A DNA stretch of 52,553 nt, taken from NCBI GenBank assembly GCA_023136245.1, contig JAGLRO010000017.1, forward strand, positions 1 to 52,553, given 5' to 3'. A program made the position numbers and the translations under genes. Numbering within the stretch: position 1 is the first letter of the stretch; every line of letters begins with the position of its first letter. Positions 27,149 through 34,981 of the stretch are shown here, piece by piece. Below the pieces are notes generated by a model that was not told the DNA's origin, did no database searches, and saw only the letters and a program-made list of their open reading frames with translations. Source of the stretch: Candidatus Heimdallarchaeota archaeon (lineage in GTDB: Archaea; Asgardarchaeota; Heimdallarchaeia; Heimdallarchaeales; Heimdallarchaeaceae).

Positions 27149-27375
27149 TTATTCAGTGAAGCAACTTTTTTACAAGATACTTATTTCAGGCATCAGCTGA
27201 AGTATCCCTTTTTTGAGGAAAAAACATATGCTTATTGTATTATTTTAGTATTATTCACTTTTGAATAGTGTAGTATAAAGCTCCTAAGTTTAATTCACCG
27301 TACTATTTCTCTTTTTACTAATTTTCTAAAAATACACTGCACAAAATTTAGATATGACTTTAAGATTGTTAGTTT

Positions 27376-28167
27376 ATGATTGAGAAAAATTCTTTACTCC
27401 AACTAGATTATGTGGGTGAAAACAATAACATTGTACTGATCACACTTAATCGACAAAAAGTCTTGAATGCTTTAAATGGCAAGATGCTAAACGAATTATC
27501 AAATCTGTTCAAATCATTAAAGGAAAAGAAAGATGTCAGAGTAGTAATTATCTATGCAGAAGGTAAAAGCTGGTCAGCAGGAGCAGATTTGAAATGGACA
27601 GCATCACTTGGATGGAGGGTAATGAGAGCAATTAAGAAAGGACAAAAAGTGTTTTCACAAATTGAAAATCATCCAACACCTGTTATCGCAGCTATTAATG
27701 GATATGCTCTAGGGGGAGGAATAGAGTTAGCTCTCTCATGTGATATACGAATTGCAGCAGAAACTGCTTTGTTTGGATTCACTGAGACTACCATAGGTTT
27801 ACTTCCTAGTTGGGGTGGTACTTACCGTTTCCCTAATGTTGTTGGGTTAAGTGTTGCAGAAGATCTTATTTTAACTGGAAGAAGATTTTCAGCTGATGAA
27901 GCTCTTAAGATCGGGTTGATTAGTGAAAAAGTTCCTCTAGAAGAATTAAAAACAAAAGCAATAGAAAAAGCAGAGACAATTGCTCAAAATGCACCCATTG
28001 CGTTAAGAGAAGCTAAGAAAGCAATCAAGAAAGGACTCAGTTCTTCAATCGATGGAGGATATAGAGCAGAAGCTAAAGGAATAAAGAAATGCTTTAGGAC
28101 TAAAGATATAAGAGAAGGAATAAAATCTGTATTTGAGAAAAGAAAGCCTGAATTCAAAGGTGAATAG
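27376..28167 (+). CDS. Enoyl-CoA hydratase/isomerase family protein
   Basis: A 263-residue crotonase-fold protein. The oxyanion-hole segments are SWSAGADLKW (about 55-65) and INGYALGGGIELALSCD (about 100-116). The usual catalytic Glu of the first position is found in FGFTETTIGLLPSWGG; the second acidic position is occupied by Ser-Trp, so hydratase activity is not certain and an isomerase or hydrolase is possible. The C-terminal helices (APIALREAKKAIKKG) are standard. It lies 227 bp after hyuB with an AT-rich promoter-like gap, so it is probably a separate unit, possibly with the downstream regulator (28-bp gap). Confidence 0.88.
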   Translation: MIEKNSLLQLDYVGENNNIVLITLNRQKVLNALNGKMLNELSNLFKSLKEKKDVRVVIIYAEGKSWSAGADLKWTASLGWRVMRAIKKGQKVFSQIENHPTPVIAAINGYALGGGIELALSCDIRIAAETALFGFTETTIGLLPSWGGTYRFPNVVGLSVAEDLILTGRRFSADEALKIGLISEKVPLEELKTKAIEKAETIAQNAPIALREAKKAIKKGLSSSIDGGYRAEAKGIKKCFRTKDIREGIKSVFEKRKPEFKGE

Positions 28168-28195
28168 TTTCTTTAATTAATTCAAGGTTTTTCCA

Positions 28196-28939
28196 ATGAC
28201 TCAAAAAGAGGTAACAGCTGCAGAAGAAGAATATCTGGAAACTTTCTTCTGGTTTTTCGAATATGGGAGAAAGGACGTTAAAACCAATCAAATAGCTGAA
28301 ATGATGAATGTAGATCCAGGTACAGTTACTTCAATGTTTAAAAAATTATCAAGAAAAGGGTTCATCGACTATAAACCATATTATGGAGCAAAGTTAACTT
28401 CAGAAGGAGAAGATATTGCTAGAAAAATTGTTAGAAACCATAGATTATCTGAAAGTTTTCTTGAATGGTTAGGTGTTCCGTGGTCAAAGATTCATGAAGA
28501 AGCATGTAAATGGGAACATGTTCTAACTGAAGAAATAGCAGAAATGATTGAACAAAAATTGAATCCAGAAAAGACACCTTATGGAGCAACAATACCTCAA
28601 AAAGAAGGAAGTGTATCTACAGATGTAGCTATAAAACCCTTAGCTCTTTTTAGTTCAGGAAAAAATATAGAAATTGTAGAAATACTTGAGCGAGCTATTG
28701 CTAGACATTTTCCTCATGAAGCAACCCTACAAGAAGTTTACATTGAATTAGAGGAGAAAGGATTGAAACCTGAAACAAAATTAAAGATTTTATCTGTTTT
28801 CAAGAGAGACGATATATCTATTGAAAAATGGTCTCTTTCGTACGATATAGATATGCAATTAGAAAATGAAAAAGGAGTGATTATTGAGATTCCTTATTTT
28901 CTTGTGAATATGGTATTAGCAAAAGAAGTAGAGAAATAA
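28196..28939 (+). CDS. DtxR/MntR-family metal-dependent regulator
   Basis: A 247-residue protein. Residues 1-65 form the winged helix (EEEYLETFFWF, then VDPGTVTSMFKKLSRKGFIDY), which is the DtxR-family DNA-binding signature. Residues 66-135 form the metal-binding and dimerisation part, with HRLSESFLE, E-E-A-C and W-E-H-V. The Cys in EEACKWEH is the usual third ligand of DtxR/IdeR types. Residues 150-247 are an extra domain that does not look like the usual SH3-like FeoA fold and may bind another signal. Target genes cannot be identified from the sequence. Confidence 0.82.
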   Translation: MTQKEVTAAEEEYLETFFWFFEYGRKDVKTNQIAEMMNVDPGTVTSMFKKLSRKGFIDYKPYYGAKLTSEGEDIARKIVRNHRLSESFLEWLGVPWSKIHEEACKWEHVLTEEIAEMIEQKLNPEKTPYGATIPQKEGSVSTDVAIKPLALFSSGKNIEIVEILERAIARHFPHEATLQEVYIELEEKGLKPETKLKILSVFKRDDISIEKWSLSYDIDMQLENEKGVIIEIPYFLVNMVLAKEVEK

Positions 28940-28949
28940 AGATATCCAT

Positions 28950-30389
28950 CTATTCCTTAGATTCAGTTAGCTTCCATAGAATACGTTTTGGAGTGTCTTC
29001 AAGTGTAATGCCTGTTTTTTTAAGATCATCTCTGATTTTGTCACTCATTTTCCAATTTTTTTCCTTTCGAAATTCACTTCGAATTTCTATGAGGAGCTTA
29101 ATTAATTTCTCAACAGTTTCAATAGAATGATAACTATCCATATTTTCATACAATCCAAAAACTGATCTAAATTCATCGAATAATTCATCAATTTCCTTCA
29201 TCACAATTGCATTAATTTCATCTATTTTTCTAATGTAATCATTAACATCTCTCGCGAATGTAAAAACAACTGCAAAACCATTAGATGTATTGAAATCCTC
29301 ATTCATGGATTCGATGAAATCCTCTCTAGCTTTCTTGATTTTTTCCATTAATTCTTTATCTATGTCACTTATCTCTATATTGTCAGATTCCTCTGTTTCC
29401 ATTACATATGATTTTACTAGCAAAATGACATCGAATAGTCTATCAGATGTGATTTGAGCTTGATTTATAGCGTCTTCATTAAAACTAATAGGACTTCGGT
29501 AATGTGTTTGAAGAACAAATAATCTAACCGCATCTGGAGAATAATACTTGAGAAGCTCAACAATATTAACATAATTACCTAAAGATTTACTCATTTTCTC
29601 CTGATCAATATTGACATAACCATTATGAAGCCAATAATTAACAAAGGGTTTTCCAGTAAGAGACTCTGCTTGTGCGATTTCATTTTCATGGTGAGGAAAG
29701 ATCAGATCTTGTCCCCCACTGTGAATATCAATGAATTCACCAAGGTATAAACTCGACATCAATACACATTCACTATGCCACCCCGGTCTTCCTTCTCCCC
29801 AAGGTGAAGGCCAATATGGTTCTCCAGGTTTTTTATTTTTCCATAAAGCGAAGTCAGCTGGATAACGTTTATTGGGATTTTCTGCATCCTCAGTATTTTC
29901 AAGAATATTTTCTAGTTTTTGATTTGACAATTTTCCATAATCTTTGAATTTCTTTATGTCGAAATATACATCCCCTTTGCTTTCATATGCGAAGCCTTTT
30001 TCTTCAAGTTTTCTGATAAAATCTACCACTTGGTTGATGTGAAGCATTGCTCGAGGATTAATTGTTGCGTCTTTAAGATTCAAACTCTTCATGTCCCTTC
30101 TGAAACCTCTTAGATATTCTTCTGCAACCTCTAAAACTGCTCTTTTTTCTCGTTTTGATACTTCAATCATTCTATCCTCAATATCTGTGAAATTCATCAC
30201 GTAGTTAACCTCATATTCTCTATATTCTAGATATCTTCGAATTGTATCAAATGCTAGCGCAGATCTAGCATGACCTAAGTGCATAAGTCCATTGACTGTT
30301 GGACCACAGTTGTACCATCTGACTTTTCCGGGATCTATTGTTTTGAATTCTTCCAATTGACGTGAAAGCGTATTGTAGATTTTTATCAT
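28950..30389 (-). CDS. cysS: Cysteinyl-tRNA synthetase
   Basis: A 479-residue class I aminoacyl-tRNA synthetase. The HIGH motif appears as HLGHARS (about 37-43), preceded by the zinc-ligand NCGPTV. The KMSKS motif is EKMSKSLGNYV near 270. GWHSEC and HHENEIAQAES carry further zinc ligands and the cysteine-specificity region. The C-terminal DALR-type helical domain is present. Length is normal. It is convergent with the DtxR-like gene (10 nt apart). Presence of CysS means Cys-tRNA can be made directly rather than by the SepRS route. Confidence 0.97.
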   Translation of the reverse strand: MIKIYNTLSRQLEEFKTIDPGKVRWYNCGPTVNGLMHLGHARSALAFDTIRRYLEYREYEVNYVMNFTDIEDRMIEVSKREKRAVLEVAEEYLRGFRRDMKSLNLKDATINPRAMLHINQVVDFIRKLEEKGFAYESKGDVYFDIKKFKDYGKLSNQKLENILENTEDAENPNKRYPADFALWKNKKPGEPYWPSPWGEGRPGWHSECVLMSSLYLGEFIDIHSGGQDLIFPHHENEIAQAESLTGKPFVNYWLHNGYVNIDQEKMSKSLGNYVNIVELLKYYSPDAVRLFVLQTHYRSPISFNEDAINQAQITSDRLFDVILLVKSYVMETEESDNIEISDIDKELMEKIKKAREDFIESMNEDFNTSNGFAVVFTFARDVNDYIRKIDEINAIVMKEIDELFDEFRSVFGLYENMDSYHSIETVEKLIKLLIEIRSEFRKEKNWKMSDKIRDDLKKTGITLEDTPKRILWKLTESKE

Positions 30390-30623
30390 AAGACAACTAC
30401 AAAAAATGCTTAAAAAAGCGTTTCGCTTCGTTAGAAGTTAATTTTCTTTAGCTTCAGAAATCTCTACTTGAGATTCTTTAAACAATTGTGCTTTTTGACT
30501 TAAATCAGAGCTGTGTTATTGATTAAATAAACAATGAATAGCAGAAATAAATTTGGAGAATTATTTTTCAAAATTTCACTGAAAAGAATTATATATTTCT
30601 TTATTTCTTCTAAAGTGATATTT

Positions 30624-31613
30624 ATGTCTATACTTATTACTGGAATTACTAGTGGTGTTGGTTATTTTGTAGCGAAACAACTTAGAGAAAAAAACAGCAA
30701 ATTGGAAATTAAAGCTACATTTCGATCCAAGAACCCGCCTGACAATCTAGAGGATCTAGATTTAAATTTTGTTAAGGGTGATTTAACAAAAAAAGATACT
30801 CTAGTCGAAGCTCTAAAAGATGTTAAAACAGTTTTCCATGTTGCTGGTGAAGCTAGAGAAGATGTATCGGATGAATTATATTTTCAGATTAACTATGAAG
30901 GAACAAGAAATTTACTTGAAGCTTTTGTCGAAAATAATTGTGAACGATTTTTGCATGTAAGTACGGTTGGTATTTATGGATATAAACTACCTTCTTATCC
31001 GATAAAAGAAGATCATCCTAAGAAAAGTTATAATGCTTATCATGAAAGCAAGTGGATTGGAGAAAAGGAAGTATTCAAACAAGCTAGGGAACATGGTTTC
31101 TTTGCATCAGCTGTTCGTCCCCCTTATATTGTGGGTCCTAGAGATAGACAAATGGGACCAAAACTATTTGAATTTCTTCTAAAAGATAAAAAGATACCTC
31201 TAATTAATAATGGTAAAGCAAACCTGTCCTTTGTTCATTACGTAGATCTTGCAGAAGCGATGATTAAATGTAGTGAAAAGGAAGAAGCAAATGGTGAAGC
31301 TTTTCATGTTATAGGGGATTCAATTTCCGCAAAAGAACTGTTTGAAACTATAGGTAAAATCTGCAATAAGAAACCAAATTTCTTTAAGATAAATTATCAA
31401 GTTGCTTATGGAATTGGGCTAATAAGTGAGATTATAGCAAAAATAAAAAGAAGTTCTCCAAAATTAACTACCCGAAGAGTAAATCAGTTTTCCAGATCAA
31501 GAATGTATGATATATCAAAAATTGATGAACTTGTTGGATTTAAACCAACATATAGTGTGAGAGCAGCTTTAGAGGATGCCTACAATTGGATGAAAGAGGT
31601 TAATTTTGTGTGA
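30624..31613 (+). CDS. NAD-dependent epimerase/dehydratase (extended SDR)
   Basis: About 329 residues from the ATG at 30624 (MSILITGITSGVG). The longer frame from 30534 would add 30 residues without family support, and a TATA-like ttatatattt at 30589-30598 sits about 30 nt upstream of 30624. The cofactor loop GITSGVG, the pair YHESK (YxxxK) near residue 150 and the strand VRPPYIVGPRDR are typical of nucleotide-sugar epimerases and 3-beta-HSD-type enzymes. The TGA stop overlaps the GTG start of the flippase-like gene, so the two are coupled. A role in sugar or lipid processing for envelope glycan synthesis is inferred. Confidence 0.87.
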   Translation: MSILITGITSGVGYFVAKQLREKNSKLEIKATFRSKNPPDNLEDLDLNFVKGDLTKKDTLVEALKDVKTVFHVAGEAREDVSDELYFQINYEGTRNLLEAFVENNCERFLHVSTVGIYGYKLPSYPIKEDHPKKSYNAYHESKWIGEKEVFKQAREHGFFASAVRPPYIVGPRDRQMGPKLFEFLLKDKKIPLINNGKANLSFVHYVDLAEAMIKCSEKEEANGEAFHVIGDSISAKELFETIGKICNKKPNFFKINYQVAYGIGLISEIIAKIKRSSPKLTTRRVNQFSRSRMYDISKIDELVGFKPTYSVRAALEDAYNWMKEVNFV

Positions 31614-32680
31614 AAAAAATTATCTTTTCCTCTAGAATCTGGAAATTTATTCGTAATATAGCGCCCGTTGTAATTACTTTAGGATTATTGTCGTATTTGA
31701 TTTATAGATTAAAACCTAACAGAATTGCAGAAGCGATAATTAACATCAGATTATGGGTGATTTTTCTAGCTATTGCAATTTCAATTACAATGTATGTTTT
31801 GAAAACAACAAGATGGTATTATATCTTAAGAAAACTTGATATCAAGTTAAATTTCTTAGAAGTACTAAAATTAGTTTTAATTGGTTCCTTTGGGGCATCT
31901 GTTACTCCTGCTAAAATGGGGGATGTAATAAGAGCTTTATATTTAGCCAAATGGTCCAATATAAAAGAAACAACAAGTTTCTTCAGTGCCATTTTAGATA
32001 GAACTATGGATTTAATGGGTGTGGGTGTGTTTTCTTTGATAGCACTTCCATTCTTTGCTAAACAACTTGAACCAATAACAAAATGGGCAATTGCAGGAGG
32101 AATGGCAATAGTTTTACTAGTTGTCTTGATAATGTTTAATGCAAAAATCGTCAAAATATTTGGTACATTCTTACTAAAAATAAGAAAGAAAAAGGTTGCG
32201 AATACTTTTGATAATAATGGTCATCATCAAAAAAGAAAAGAGAGTTCTAATGTCATGAAAATCGTCGATGATTTTTATTCTCATCTCTCTATTCTAGATA
32301 AGAAAAACTATGTTGTAATTCTTGCTATTACTTTTGCGTTTTGGTTATTATTGGGGCTTCAAGTGAGTTTGTTCCTCTGTTTTATGGCAGATGTAAAATT
32401 ATCATTCCAGTTTTTTCTAACAATATCTGGTATAATGTCTATTGCAGCAACAGTGTCTTTGATACCTATAAGCATAAGTGGTATTGGAATAAGAGATGCA
32501 ACAATTACTGTTCTAGTTTTCTATAGTGTTATGATTAAAGGAGAAATTGCATTTAGTGCATCTCTACTACAAACTGCTTTGAATATGGTCATACCTGGAA
32601 TAATTGGAGGTTTTATTCTTCTACATTCCAGAAGAAAAGAAAAAGCTGTGAGAAACAAAAAAAAGAATCTTATTCATTAG
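31610..32680 (+). CDS. Flippase-like membrane protein (UPF0104/LPG synthase TM family)
   Basis: A 356-residue protein with about eight membrane helices. It matches the lysylphosphatidylglycerol synthase/AglD transmembrane family: the TRWYYILRKL segment, SVTPAKMGDVIRALYL near residue 100, and SISGIGIRDATITVL near residue 290, where the charged residues in membrane context are conserved. Family members include archaeal AglD-type and other proteins moving or using polyprenol lipids. The start is GTG at 31610, overlapping the epimerase stop. It overlaps the convergent GT2 gene by 11 nt at its 3' end. Confidence 0.85.
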   Translation: MKKIIFSSRIWKFIRNIAPVVITLGLLSYLIYRLKPNRIAEAIINIRLWVIFLAIAISITMYVLKTTRWYYILRKLDIKLNFLEVLKLVLIGSFGASVTPAKMGDVIRALYLAKWSNIKETTSFFSAILDRTMDLMGVGVFSLIALPFFAKQLEPITKWAIAGGMAIVLLVVLIMFNAKIVKIFGTFLLKIRKKKVANTFDNNGHHQKRKESSNVMKIVDDFYSHLSILDKKNYVVILAITFAFWLLLGLQVSLFLCFMADVKLSFQFFLTISGIMSIAATVSLIPISISGIGIRDATITVLVFYSVMIKGEIAFSASLLQTALNMVIPGIIGGFILLHSRRKEKAVRNKKKNLIH

Positions 32681-33650
32681 TTTCTTCTTCTAAACCATAT
32701 ATTTTCTTAATACTATAAAGAGATGAAACTGTGATATTCTGACGAACAGTTAATTCTGCAAGAAAACCTGTAAAAAGAAACTGGAAACCTGCAATACCTA
32801 ACAAGATCGTAAGCAGTAATAATGGACGAGTGCCAATATCTTGTCCATATGCGAATTTTATGACAAGCAAATAAATACCTAGTCCCAAAGACGTTAAAAG
32901 AGACAAAATCCCAATTTTAGAAAATAGTCTCATGGGTCGTTGACCATAATTAAATAGAAAACGAAAGGTGAAAAGATCTGATAAACCATCAAAGATTCTT
33001 TTAAAACCATATTTTGATTTTCCTTGCGAACGAGGTCTATGGTTAACTTTAACTTCACTAAATCGAAAACCCCTATTAGAGAGAATAGCGGGAAGATGGC
33101 GATGATCTCCTCCTAGCAGTAATATATCTGATACAGCTTCTTTGCGATAAACTCGAAAAGTACATCCACTATCATGAATGTTTAGTTTATTAAATATACG
33201 ATTTAGATAGTTAAAAAATCTTGAAGGTAGTTTCTTGAAAAGGTAAGAATCTTGACGATTATAACGCCATCCACAAACTACATCAACATCTTCCGTAAGG
33301 GCTGCCAAAAGAGAAGGTATGTCTTGAGGATCATCTTGCCCATCTCCATCTAACGTGATAATAAGATTACTTTTAGCTGAATGAAAACCTGCCAAAAGAG
33401 CAGCACTTTGACCAAAACATCGTCGAAATTGAACAATCCACAAGTTCTTTTCATTGTTAGAAATAAGAGAAAGAAGTTGTGAAAGTGTTTGATCTGTTGA
33501 ACCATCATCCACAAAGATGATTTCATATTCTTTATTCATTGATGTAAGGATTCCTTTGAGCTCGTTATAGAGAGGAATAACATTTTCTTCTTCATTTAGA
33601 ACAGGTATTATAACAGAAATCATCGTATCCAATAACATTTCAGACGTCAA
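32670..33650 (-). CDS. GT2 glycosyltransferase, dolichol-phosphate sugar synthase-like
   Basis: A 326-residue protein. The GT-A domain (residues 10-230) shows SVIIPVLNEEENV, VDDGSTDQT and the DxD-type LDGDGQDDP, with RPRSQGKSKYG at the acceptor loop. These are the marks of DPM1/GtrB/ArnC-like enzymes, which move a sugar from UDP- or GDP-sugar to polyprenyl phosphate. Two C-terminal membrane helices (about 240-265 and 275-300) anchor it, as in the GtrB form. The ATG at residue 10 (33623) is another possible start. With the flippase-like and epimerase genes it suggests lipid-linked glycan assembly. Confidence 0.9.
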   Translation of the reverse strand: MTSEMLLDTMISVIIPVLNEEENVIPLYNELKGILTSMNKEYEIIFVDDGSTDQTLSQLLSLISNNEKNLWIVQFRRCFGQSAALLAGFHSAKSNLIITLDGDGQDDPQDIPSLLAALTEDVDVVCGWRYNRQDSYLFKKLPSRFFNYLNRIFNKLNIHDSGCTFRVYRKEAVSDILLLGGDHRHLPAILSNRGFRFSEVKVNHRPRSQGKSKYGFKRIFDGLSDLFTFRFLFNYGQRPMRLFSKIGILSLLTSLGLGIYLLVIKFAYGQDIGTRPLLLLTILLGIAGFQFLFTGFLAELTVRQNITVSSLYSIKKIYGLEEETNE

Positions 33651-33705
33651 AACAAAAGTTTTTCCGATACGTACTTATAAAGTTCAAATCTAAGCATTAG
33701 AGTGG

Positions 33706-33778
33706 TGGACCAGTCGGGACTTGAACCCGAGGCCTCTTCGGTGCAAGCGAAGCGATCTTCCAACTGATCTACTGGCCC
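33706..33778 (-). tRNA. tRNA-Ala(TGC)
   Basis: On the minus strand: acceptor gggccag pairs with ctggtcc, with one G-U pair. Discriminator is A, and CCA is encoded at 33703-33705. The anticodon arm cttcg-cttgcac-cgaag gives TGC. The T-arm is tcggg-ttcaagt-cccga. No intron. Confidence 0.95.
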
Positions 33779-34094
33779 AAAAGAAACTATTAAACAGTCT
33801 TCTTTACTGTTGTTTTTTAAAGTTTCGATAAGAAATTTTTACTTCAGATTAGAATTTTGAAAAAGATGAGTTTTATAATATCAATATTGATAAAGTTCAA
33901 AAATTTGTACTAATTATGAATTTTTCTGTGAAAATATGCAAAAAACTCTGTTTTCATACTCTTTTTCGGTATTTCTGGGGTATTACAACATCCGACAAAA
34001 ATCATTTTGTAAACAACCGACAAAAAGCCAGAGTTGTAAAATTCTCGATTTAAAGGCGTAAAACTCCCCCTCCCCCTTGTTTCCAATGGAAAAT

Positions 34095-34136
34095 GACGTT
34101 TTCGTGAAAATGGGGCTCTCTAACCCCAAAATCGTC
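34095..34136 (+). other. Nested hairpin upstream of the small orphan gene
   Basis: The outer stem gacgtttt (34095-34102) pairs with aaaa-cgtc (34128-34136, one bulged T). The inner stem gggg (34112-34115) pairs with cccc (34124-34127) around the 8-nt loop ctctctaa. A similar hairpin with an 8-nt loop lies downstream of the orphan gene at 34599-34616. Confidence 0.45.
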
Positions 34137-34233
34137 TATTACTGAAATGAACGTTATTTATATTAAATTTCCAGTGGAACAATGAAACAATAAGCGAATA
34201 TAATAGATGATTTTATAAGTAAATATTTTGTCT

Positions 34234-34242
34234 GTATAAATA
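34234..34242 (+). promoter_or_regulatory. TATA box for the small orphan gene
   Basis: The stretch gtataaata, followed by gtaaaaac, resembles the promoter at 1525 (tataaatagtaacaaaaac). Its distance of about 30 nt to the first ATG suggests a nearly leaderless mRNA. Confidence 0.5.
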
Positions 34243-34262
34243 GTAAAAACTCTGAATAGTAA

Positions 34263-34583
34263 GTGATGAAAATGGTATCAATCAACGAAGCCCAAAAAAA
34301 ATTACTCGAACTCATTAACAGCAGAAATAGTGTAAAACAATTAGATGTAATGAACATCCCAAAGACACCAAGTAGGATAATGGGAGAAAAAATGCTAAAT
34401 GCTTTTGCAACACAAATACTAGAAGATTGTGAAGGATTAGAGTGTGATCCAACAATAGAAGATGAGTTAGTTGAAAGCTTGCTGAGTACACTAGCATTAG
34501 CTGGAGTAGTAGGAATAGATTTAGAAAGAAAATTACTTGAAATTTTGGGCTTAATGGAAATAGTAACATCAGATAGTGCATAA
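34263..34583 (+). CDS. Small acidic helical protein, unknown
   Basis: A 106-residue frame starting GTG at 34263, with in-frame ATGs at 34266 and 34272. The TATA box at 34234 favours one of the ATGs. The protein is largely helical and Leu/Glu-rich (QKKLLELINSR; VESLLSTLALAGVVGID), and carries two cysteines. I recognise no family. It is flanked by two look-alike hairpins (34095-34136 and 34599-34616) and lies between tRNA-Ala and the intron-bearing tRNA-Thr. A short regulatory protein is possible. Confidence 0.65.
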   Translation: MMKMVSINEAQKKLLELINSRNSVKQLDVMNIPKTPSRIMGEKMLNAFATQILEDCEGLECDPTIEDELVESLLSTLALAGVVGIDLERKLLEILGLMEIVTSDSA

Positions 34584-34598
34584 AATAATGTTTATGGG

Positions 34599-34616
34599 AG
34601 GGTAGCTCTCCACCCT
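34599..34616 (+). other. Hairpin downstream of the small orphan gene
   Basis: agggt (34599-34603) pairs with accct (34612-34616) around the 8-nt loop agctctcc. It resembles the inner hairpin at 34112-34127 in loop length, the ctctc core and the following A/T-rich stretch ending in gtc. Confidence 0.45.
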
Positions 34617-34752
34617 AAATTTTGTCAACTAATATAGTTTTTCAGCCAAAGGAACGTCCTTATCGGATTTAATAAGAACACATTCGCTTAATTCATCAGG
34701 AAATGAGAGGAATAAAAGTTTACATAGATTAAAAATGGAGCCTCAGAGGAGA

Positions 34753-34783
34753 TTTTCAGTTTTTCAGTACGCATCCGAAAAAT
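34753..34783 (-). other. tRNA-Thr intron 2, T-loop position 59/60 (31 nt)
   Basis: The outer helix is the T-stem. Central helix is ttca (34789-34786) with tgaa (34758-34755). Bulges are AA|A and AA|T. Inner helix is ttttt with aaaaa, with a 13-nt loop cggatgcgtactg and one unpaired C. Cleavage at the canonical bulge positions leaves a normal 7-nt T-loop. Confidence 0.88.
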
Positions 34784-34805
34784 TTTGAACTCCTGACTAT
34801 TTGAT

Positions 34806-34820
34806 GTCTTGTCTCTTGAT
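34806..34820 (-). other. tRNA-Thr intron 1, position 37/38 (15 nt)
   Basis: The BHB is complete: central helix cttg (34826-34823) with caag (34811-34808); bulges TA|A and AC|A; outer helix is the anticodon stem. The inner helix is only two pairs closing a tetraloop. Cutting after the second bulge base on each side gives exactly this intron. Confidence 0.85.
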
Positions 34821-34981
34821 TACAAGTCAAACACTCTACCAGCTGAGTTACTGAGGCAACACTTTGTAAGGAGTGTTGAAAGTACTTCAATAAAAAATAT
34901 TTTGTTTGTTACTATAATTTATGTGTTTGAAGAAAAATATATCGAAAAAGAATATAAAGTTGAAAAATTATTTTAATTTTA

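Larger units (their letters stand above)
33779..34262. other. 484-bp noncoding gap with repeats and hairpins
   Basis: No gene is supported here. The gap holds two copies of ccgacaaaaa (33992 and 34017), a small acaaaa-tca-ttttgt hairpin around the first copy, a C-rich block (ctccccctccccc near 34063-34076), the structured element at 34095-34136, and a TATA box at 34234. It could carry a noncoding RNA, but no known class is recognised. Confidence 0.5.
34739..34857 (-). tRNA. tRNA-Thr(TGT) with two introns
   Basis: On the minus strand: acceptor gcctcag (34857-34851) pairs with ctgaggc (34746-34740). Discriminator is T at 34739, and CCA is encoded at 34738-34736. Anticodon stem tttga (27-31) pairs with tcaaa (34804-34800) once a 15-nt intron is removed; the loop CTTGTAA gives anticodon TGT at 34824-34822. 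T-stem aggag (34794-34790) pairs with ctcct (34751-34747) once a 31-nt T-loop intron is removed, leaving loop TTCAAAT. Both introns have full BHB motifs. Confidence 0.92.

Noticed and set aside
30534-30623. 30-residue N-terminal extension of the epimerase
   Set aside because: The family start is at MSILITG, and a TATA-like box lies within the extension.
33992-34026. CRISPR-like direct repeats ccgacaaaaa
   Set aside because: Only two 10-bp copies, 25 bp apart; no array.
34739-34857. tRNA-Thr with a long variable arm instead of introns
   Set aside because: Thr tRNAs are class I, and both insertions have complete BHB structures whose removal gives perfect stems.
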